Part shown: one piece after another, positions 59,568 through 64,000 of the stretch | Layout of the letters: each line of letters begins with the position of its first letter | How positions within the stretch are numbered: the stretch's first letter is position 1 | From: Deinococcus cellulosilyticus NBRC 106333 = KACC 11606 | GTDB lineage: Bacteria > Deinococcota > Deinococci > Deinococcales > Deinococcaceae | Assembly (NCBI RefSeq): GCF_007990775.1 | Contig: NZ_BJXB01000004.1 | Location: 201,791-265,790 of the forward strand | DNA: 64,000 nucleotides | Reading direction: 5' to 3' | The notes under the pieces: model-generated | What the model saw: only the letters and a program-made list of their open reading frames with translations | Database searches by the model: none | What the model was told of the DNA's origin: nothing | Position numbers and translations under genes: made by a program

Positions 59568-59942
59568 ATGCAGCACCTCAGATTTCCCCGATTCCCTTTT
59601 CAGTTGACCCGAGGCACCTCGCATGCCTGTGACATCGACGTGTACCTCAGCCCTGATCGCCATGATGTGGTGGTCTACCTTCAGGAATCCCGGGAAGCAT
59701 TGATTGAGGAGCCGCATAAGGTGATCAACCGGTTCTACCGTGAGGAACTGTTCCGCCTGCTCACCCCGGCCAGCAGATTGACTTTCTATTACGTGTGCCC
59801 CAGGCAGGACTGCTTTCCCATCGCACTGGGTGGTCTGCCAGGAGGCTACACCTCAGGTCAGGTGGAAACCTACCGTCAGGTGCTCCCCGAAACCATGCAC
59901 AAGTGGGACCTGAACCAGACGGTGGCCCTGCGCGCCCAGTAA
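59568..59942 (+). CDS. Hypothetical protein (124 aa)
   Basis: Very strong RBS (GAGGAGGA) 3-4 bases before the ATG. A soluble protein with a beta-rich N-terminal half (FPFQLTRGTSHACDIDVYLSPDRHDVVVYLQES) and a helical middle (EEPHKVINRFYREELFRLLTPASRL), then YYVCPRQDCFPIALGG. Two cysteines (C-P-R-Q-D-C) form a CxxxxC pair that could bind a metal or form a disulphide. No family recognised. Followed by a good terminator, so monocistronic. Confidence 0.65.
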   Translation: MQHLRFPRFPFQLTRGTSHACDIDVYLSPDRHDVVVYLQESREALIEEPHKVINRFYREELFRLLTPASRLTFYYVCPRQDCFPIALGGLPGGYTSGQVETYRQVLPETMHKWDLNQTVALRAQ

Positions 59943-59964
59943 ATCCAGCACTGCCCCCCTTTCC

Positions 59965-59991
59965 ACCCCCGGACCTCCGGGGGTGTTTTTG
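59965..59991 (+). terminator. Terminator after the 124-aa gene
   Basis: CACCCCCGG/CCGGGGGTG stem with a 4-base loop followed by TTTTT, 22 bp past the stop. Confidence 0.9.
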
Positions 59992-60125
59992 CAGATGCCT
60001 TCAGGTGTTAAGATCAAAGTAAGCGCGTACATCAAGGGAGCCTGCCAATTGCCTGCCATCCGATCCTCCATTGCCCCATCCTGCACACCGAATTTTCAGT
60101 TTCGCCTGCCCCTCTGGAGCCCAGC

Positions 60126-61229
60126 ATGGCTGCTGTGACCCTGGAAATGGTGGCAAAGACAGCCGGAGTGTCTACGGCCACCGTCTCACGCATCATCAAC
60201 GGCACCGGGAAAGTCAGTGCCAGACGGCGCAAGCAGGTGATGGATGCCATCGAGAAACTGGGGTACCGTCCGAACATGGTGGCACAATCCCTGGCGAGGG
60301 GGCAATCCATGAATGTGGGCGTGCTGACCCAGGACATCTCCAGTCCTTTTTTCAGTCAGATTCACAAAGGGATCGAACAGGGTTTTCAGGGCAGCCACTA
60401 CCACCCCATTTTTGTTTCAGAAGAATGGCGGGATGACCGGGAACATGCCGCCCTCGAAGTGCTGCTGAACCGCCGGGTGGACGCCCTGATTGTGCTTGGG
60501 GGCTACATTGAAGATGAGGTGTTGCGCAAGGTCAACGCCGCCACACCCATTGTGATTGTGGGTCGCCAGATCACAGGTCTGGAACAGCAGTGCCTGCAGG
60601 TGAACAACCACAGGGGAGGATACCTTGCCACCCGGCACCTGCTGGCCCTCGGGCACAGACACATCGCCCACCTTGCCGGGCCGGACACCCACTATGACGC
60701 CGTGGACCGCCTCTCCGGGTACATGGAGGCCCTGCAGGAGGCCAGGGTTCCCCTGAACCGGCAACTGGTGGTGGACGGCGAATTCAGTGAAGAGGGAGGA
60801 ATGCGGGCCACGGAGCGTCTGCTCTCCCAGGGGATTCCCTTCACAGCCATTTTTGCAGCCAACGACCAGTCTGCACTGGGTGCACAACTGGTGCTGCAGA
60901 AAAAAGGCCTGAAAATCCCGCAGGACATCTCGGTGGTGGGGTACGACGATCTGGCAGGGAGTGCTTTCAGTTATCCACCCCTGACCACCATCAGACAGCC
61001 TTCCCTGAAACTGGGCATGGCGGCTGCGCATCAGGTGCTGGCGCTTCTTGAAGGCCACCCGTACAGACCTCCCACTTTCAGTTGTGAACTGGTGGTTCGC
61101 GAATCCTCTGGACCTGCTCCGGGGGTGAAAATCGAGGTGGAGCCCCTGGTTCCTTCAGAACCCTCTGCAAAATCCCAGGGCGTGCAGAAGCGCAGAAGGG
61201 CCACAGGCAAAAACAGTTCTTCTGGGTGA
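60126..61229 (+). CDS. LacI-family transcriptional regulator with C-terminal basic tail
   Basis: 367 aa. HTH LEMVAKTAGVSTATVSRIING, hinge RPNMVAQSLARGQSMNVGVL and a complete sensor domain (IPFTAIFAANDQSALGAQLVL, ISVVGYDDLAGSAFSYPPLTTIRQPSLKLG). It is about 30 residues longer than usual; the extra tail (SAKSQGVQKRRRATGKNSSSG) is basic and probably disordered. Closest relative in the window is the LacI protein at 1621-2622. No metabolic genes are adjacent and no operator palindrome was found near its start, so its targets may lie outside the window. Confidence 0.92.
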   Translation: MAAVTLEMVAKTAGVSTATVSRIINGTGKVSARRRKQVMDAIEKLGYRPNMVAQSLARGQSMNVGVLTQDISSPFFSQIHKGIEQGFQGSHYHPIFVSEEWRDDREHAALEVLLNRRVDALIVLGGYIEDEVLRKVNAATPIVIVGRQITGLEQQCLQVNNHRGGYLATRHLLALGHRHIAHLAGPDTHYDAVDRLSGYMEALQEARVPLNRQLVVDGEFSEEGGMRATERLLSQGIPFTAIFAANDQSALGAQLVLQKKGLKIPQDISVVGYDDLAGSAFSYPPLTTIRQPSLKLGMAAAHQVLALLEGHPYRPPTFSCELVVRESSGPAPGVKIEVEPLVPSEPSAKSQGVQKRRRATGKNSSSG

Positions 61230-61533
61230 AGCTGAAGATCACAGTTCCATGTCCTCAGCGAAAGGAAATTTTCATCAACAGCCTTCCAGTTGCTGGTTTT
61301 TGCTTTGATGTTTGCCACTTCCAGAGCGATAACAGTGTCCATGTCCTTGAGCGAATCCCTGGGGAATGGCAGGCCTTGATCTCACGTTCATCAAAAAGCC
61401 AGCCAAACCGTTAACATGAGGTGAGACTGTACTGAGGTTTCCCTGAGGGGCAGCCCAGGACACCTGAAGGCCCAGTGATGCTCCAGACCCAGGTCCCATT
61501 CACCAGAACCTCCACATCTGCAGGGGGAAATTC
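61230..61533. other. 304-bp intergenic region
   Basis: Between the LacI gene and an orphan kinase gene. No ORF with support, no terminator hairpin with a T-tract recognised, and no repeat. It should contain the promoter for the kinase at 61534 (a CAGGGGGAAA sequence just upstream is the probable RBS region). Confidence 0.4.
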
Positions 61534-62904
61534 ATGCTGAAAAAGCTTTTTCTTTCCATGCAGTCGCAACTTGCACTGGCATTCATGTTCTCCAGGGTGG
61601 CGGGTTATGTGTTTTTTCTGCTCCTGCTTCCCGGACTGACCGTCAAAAACCATCGGGATTACCTGGAAGAAACCCGCTTCAACGCTTTTGCCCAGCAGGT
61701 ACAGGACCACTACGCCAGACATCAGCAACTGAAAGACCTGCAGATCATCGAATCTGCCACAGTGCTGGATGGTCAGGGGCAACCTGTCGTGGTGCTGGCT
61801 TCCACAATGGCCCTGCTGGACAGACGGGGAAAACTCATCACACCGCTCAAGGGGCACCAGATGGGAGAGACCCCCTCTCCTGATGACCTGAAATACGTGC
61901 GCACCCTCAGCCAGAATGGGCAGGTTTTTGCCACAGCGGTGCAGCTGAAACAGCCTCCCGGTCAGCCTCACACCACCGATGAGAAGGCTTTGCTGCAAAG
62001 TGTTTATGAGACAGTGAAAGTCACTTTGCCTCTGGGCTTGCTGGTGGCTTTTGTGGGGGCCATTGTCATTGCCCACTTTCTGACCCTTCCGCTGCAACGC
62101 CTGACCCGTTCAGCCCAGGCGGTCATGCGCAAGGAGAAAATCCAGCAGGTCCCGGTCACCCTGCAAAACGAGGTGGCAGACCTCACCCAGGCCTTCAACG
62201 AAATGCTGAAGAACCTTGCCCAGGGGGAACAGCAGCGCCGCCAGATGATTGCCGACATCGCGCACGACCTTGGGACCCCCCTCACTGTGGTTTCGGGTTA
62301 CGTGCAGGGCATGAAGCAGGGCAAATTCCAGCCCACCCAGGAGAGGCTGGAGATCATTCACGATGAGTTGCTGCTGCTGCAGAACCTGGTGAGTGACCTG
62401 CGCACCCTCTCTCTGGCAGATGAAGGCACCCTGCAACTCAGTGTGGATGAAGTCCCTCCGGCACGTCTGGTGTCGGGCATCCAGCAGGCTTTCTCGCTTC
62501 GTGCAGAAAAGGCAGGGGTGCAGCTTGATGCCCAGTTTGAGAAAGACCTTCCTGCCGTTCCAATGGACCTGGAGCGCATGCGTCAGGTGCTGGGCAATCT
62601 GGTGTCCAACAGCCTGAACCACACGGGCAAAGGCGGGCAGATTCACCTGCGGGCCAGCAGCACCCCGGACCACCTGATTCTGGAGGTGCAGGACAACGGC
62701 AAAGGCATCCCGGAGGAGAAACTGCCCTTCATTTTTGATCGGTTTTTCAGGGTGGATGAATCCCGCAACCATGAGCAGGCCGGAGGCTCAGGACTGGGCC
62801 TGGCCATTGCCCGTTCCATTGTGGAATTGCATGGGGGCAGGATTTTTGCCCAGAGCGCACTGGGGCAGGGCACCACCATGCAGGTCCTGCTGCCCCGGGG
62901 CTGA
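61534..62904 (+). CDS. Orphan sensor histidine kinase
   Basis: 456 aa. Two membrane helices (about 13-33 and 163-183) enclose a 130-residue extracytoplasmic sensor domain. HAMP (184-235), HisKA with H244 in DIAHDLGTPL (the usual E-L-R-T-P-L is D-L-G-T-P-L here) and an HATPase domain with NLVSNSLNHTG, VQDNGKGIPEE, FDRFFRVDESR and GGSGLGLAIARS. All ATP-binding motifs are intact. No response regulator is adjacent, unlike the kinase at 32126. The loss of the arginine and the E-to-D change in the H-box may tune phosphatase or kinase activity. Confidence 0.92.
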   Translation: MLKKLFLSMQSQLALAFMFSRVAGYVFFLLLLPGLTVKNHRDYLEETRFNAFAQQVQDHYARHQQLKDLQIIESATVLDGQGQPVVVLASTMALLDRRGKLITPLKGHQMGETPSPDDLKYVRTLSQNGQVFATAVQLKQPPGQPHTTDEKALLQSVYETVKVTLPLGLLVAFVGAIVIAHFLTLPLQRLTRSAQAVMRKEKIQQVPVTLQNEVADLTQAFNEMLKNLAQGEQQRRQMIADIAHDLGTPLTVVSGYVQGMKQGKFQPTQERLEIIHDELLLLQNLVSDLRTLSLADEGTLQLSVDEVPPARLVSGIQQAFSLRAEKAGVQLDAQFEKDLPAVPMDLERMRQVLGNLVSNSLNHTGKGGQIHLRASSTPDHLILEVQDNGKGIPEEKLPFIFDRFFRVDESRNHEQAGGSGLGLAIARSIVELHGGRIFAQSALGQGTTMQVLLPRG

Positions 62905-62907
62905 ACG

Positions 62908-63060
62908 TCAGGAAGCAGGTTCCTCCTGGGTGTTGGGCACCTGAATGTCTGGCATGTCTGGCAATTCGGGCCGTTCTGTGATCTCGGGGTCTGGCACCGG
63001 ATAGGGGGCCGGGTCTCCGGGATTCACGTCCGGGGTGTCTTCATTGGGATGTTCAATCAT
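62908..63060 (-). CDS. Small acidic proline-rich protein (50 aa)
   Basis: From ATG at 63060 with GGGAGA upstream; the frame is open to 63183 but without an RBS. Composition is almost entirely Pro, Asp and Glu (NEDTPDVNPGDPAPYPVPDP, ITERPELPDMPDIQVP), so it is expected to be unstructured. Similar short proline/acid proteins are widespread and uncharacterised. It is convergent with the histidine kinase gene, 3 bp apart. Confidence 0.55.
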   Translation of the reverse strand: MIEHPNEDTPDVNPGDPAPYPVPDPEITERPELPDMPDIQVPNTQEEPAS

Positions 63061-63268
63061 GGGGTCTCCCTGTGTTGTGAACTGGGTCCATTTTGAAAGA
63101 CCTGGAGCTGCAGGACTGCCTGAATCCTGACAATTTTCCATGGACACTTGAGGAACCTTTAAAACAGCTCTTTTTTTGAGCACATGATGACAAATGTCCT
63201 GTGCCGTGAAATAAAAAGACCGATCATTTGCTTTGCTCTTGTGGTAAATGGGTTATGATCAGAGAACC

Positions 63269-63433
63269 ATGAGTGATTTCAGCACCATTGTTTATACCGC
63301 TGTGGGGGTGACATTGCTGGTGTGCACCATTTTCATCCTGAAGCAGGTGGGCATCTCAACCCTGCGACAATTGATCTCTCCACGCAAGAAACACCGTCGG
63401 CGCAGAAGACGCCATCACCAGACGCACGGATGA
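63269..63433 (+). CDS. Small single-pass membrane protein (54 aa)
   Basis: From ATG at 63269. A TATGAT -10 box (63254-63259) lies 9 bases before the ATG, with TTTGCT (63232-63237) 16 bp further upstream, so the mRNA is probably leaderless. One membrane helix (IVYTAVGVTLLVCTIFILKQVG) is followed by a strongly basic tail (SPRKKHRRRRRRHH), which would stay in the cytoplasm and could bind nucleic acid or phospholipid head groups. Function unknown. Confidence 0.6.
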   Translation: MSDFSTIVYTAVGVTLLVCTIFILKQVGISTLRQLISPRKKHRRRRRRHHQTHG

Positions 63434-63457
63434 AATTTTGAGTGACCTGAAGAGGCT

Positions 63458-63820
63458 TCAGGACAGTTCAACATCTCCGAGTTCCGCCAGATGTTGCCCA
63501 ACAGTGAGATGCACCTGCTGCATGGACTGGTATGCTTCAAGCACCTGACCTGCAGAGGGTTTTCCCTGAAGCAGAACTTCAGCTTCAAGCACCAGTGCCC
63601 GGACATGGCCCAGCTTGAAGTGAAAAAGGATCAGGGACCAGGGACCCCAGGGTCGAAACAACTGTGCCTGCTGGGCTTCAGGGCTCAGCAGGGGGAACAG
63701 GTGCCGGGTGCTCTGTTGCAGGTGGTGCCGCAGGTCATGCAAATGGAGCGCGGGGTTCGGATGTTCCAGCAGAACCACGGCTTGCTTCAGGTGGTTTCTG
63801 GCCCACAGCAACCTCAACAT
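63458..63820 (-). CDS. Hypothetical helical protein (120 aa)
   Basis: Leucine- and histidine-rich, predicted all-helical with repeat-like pairing (ARNHLKQAVVLLEHPNPALHLHDLRHHLQQ; GKPSAGQVLEAYQSMQQVHLTVGQHLAELG), resembling TPR-type segments. A TAAACT box lies 9 bases before the ATG and no Shine-Dalgarno is seen, which would fit a leaderless gene. The opposite strand is also open (63491-63871), so the coding strand is not certain. Confidence 0.45.
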   Translation of the reverse strand: MLRLLWARNHLKQAVVLLEHPNPALHLHDLRHHLQQSTRHLFPLLSPEAQQAQLFRPWGPWSLILFHFKLGHVRALVLEAEVLLQGKPSAGQVLEAYQSMQQVHLTVGQHLAELGDVELS

Positions 63821-64000
63821 GTTCTTTTCAGTTTACTGCTGCACTCTGACCTGTTTCTGACCCATTTCTGAAGCGCAGCAGAGCACTGCTGTGAGGACTT
63901 CATGCCCACCACTGCCGGACAGCGTGCACGAGAAGTTTCAAGCTGCGTGTGCCCACCATGCACCACAAACCCACAAGCAGCAGCAGCAGAACCGTTCCAG
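63821..64000. other. Right edge, unresolved
   Basis: No complete gene. A minus-strand frame entering from the edge ends with a hydrophobic stretch (VLLLLLVGLWCMVG) and could be the C-terminus of a membrane protein lying mostly outside the window, but this cannot be confirmed. Confidence 0.3.

Overview
The window looks like part of a secondary replicon (megaplasmid or second chromosome) of a Deinococcus-type bacterium. Reasons: a complete iteron-type replication and partition module at about 8.2-12.6 kb; a GC content that is high but not extreme; several genes whose start codon sits only 6-11 bases after a TANNNT -10 box (leaderless mRNAs, typical of Deinococcus); and accessory-rich content with SARP-type regulators, secreted glycoside hydrolases and an envelope-spanning efflux system. 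The genus is an inference. No rRNA, tRNA, complete insertion sequence or CRISPR array was seen.

Layout. 1-4.6 kb: a Tat-exported beta-carbonic anhydrase (cut by the left edge), a CMD-family protein, a CPBP protease, a LacI regulator, and acetolactate synthase preceded by a leader peptide plus terminator that form a ribosome-stalling attenuator. 4.9-12.6 kb: a stand-alone IS5-type N-terminal fragment, a PAS/GAF diguanylate cyclase, the replication initiator, an iteron array with 33-bp phasing and an AT-rich stretch, then parB and parA. 13.1-19.4 kb: an operon of three related alpha-pore-forming-toxin-like proteins followed by a 731-aa beta-rich protein and a 234-aa unknown. 19.5-25.4 kb: a lipoprotein, a secreted protein and a large ATPase/BTAD regulator. 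25.7-33.2 kb: a MacAB-type efflux operon with two TolC-like proteins, divergent from a two-component system. 33.3-37 kb: DinB, NmrA-like and double-HxlR genes, then a cell-wall amidase. 37.3-41.5 kb: a LacI repressor, three identical-core operators, a decayed copy of the repressor, and a secreted GH13 amylase/neopullulanase. 41.8-50.7 kb: a GH18 chitinase lipoprotein, an SRPBCC protein, and two convergent SARP-type regulators that share a 268-bp near-identical inverted repeat. 50.9-54 kb: an intracellular subtilisin paired with an alpha/beta hydrolase. 54.2-59 kb: small membrane proteins, a zinc-ribbon/kinase/Sel1 protein, a WD40 protein and a LysM-M23 protein. 59.5-64 kb: a hypothetical protein, a third LacI regulator, an orphan histidine kinase and small ORFs.

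Strongest leads: (1) an 18-bp perfect palindrome, TAGAATAACGTTATTCTA, at four sites around parAB, two of them between convergent genes and one over a stop codon, which makes it a candidate centromere (parS); (2) a ParA whose signature lysine is replaced by alanine, expressed from a promoter with a palindrome filling its spacer; (3) the five-gene toxin-like operon; (4) the ilv attenuator; (5) the inverted repeat that could swap the effector halves of two regulators; (6) the sugar operators and pseudo-repressor upstream of the amylase.
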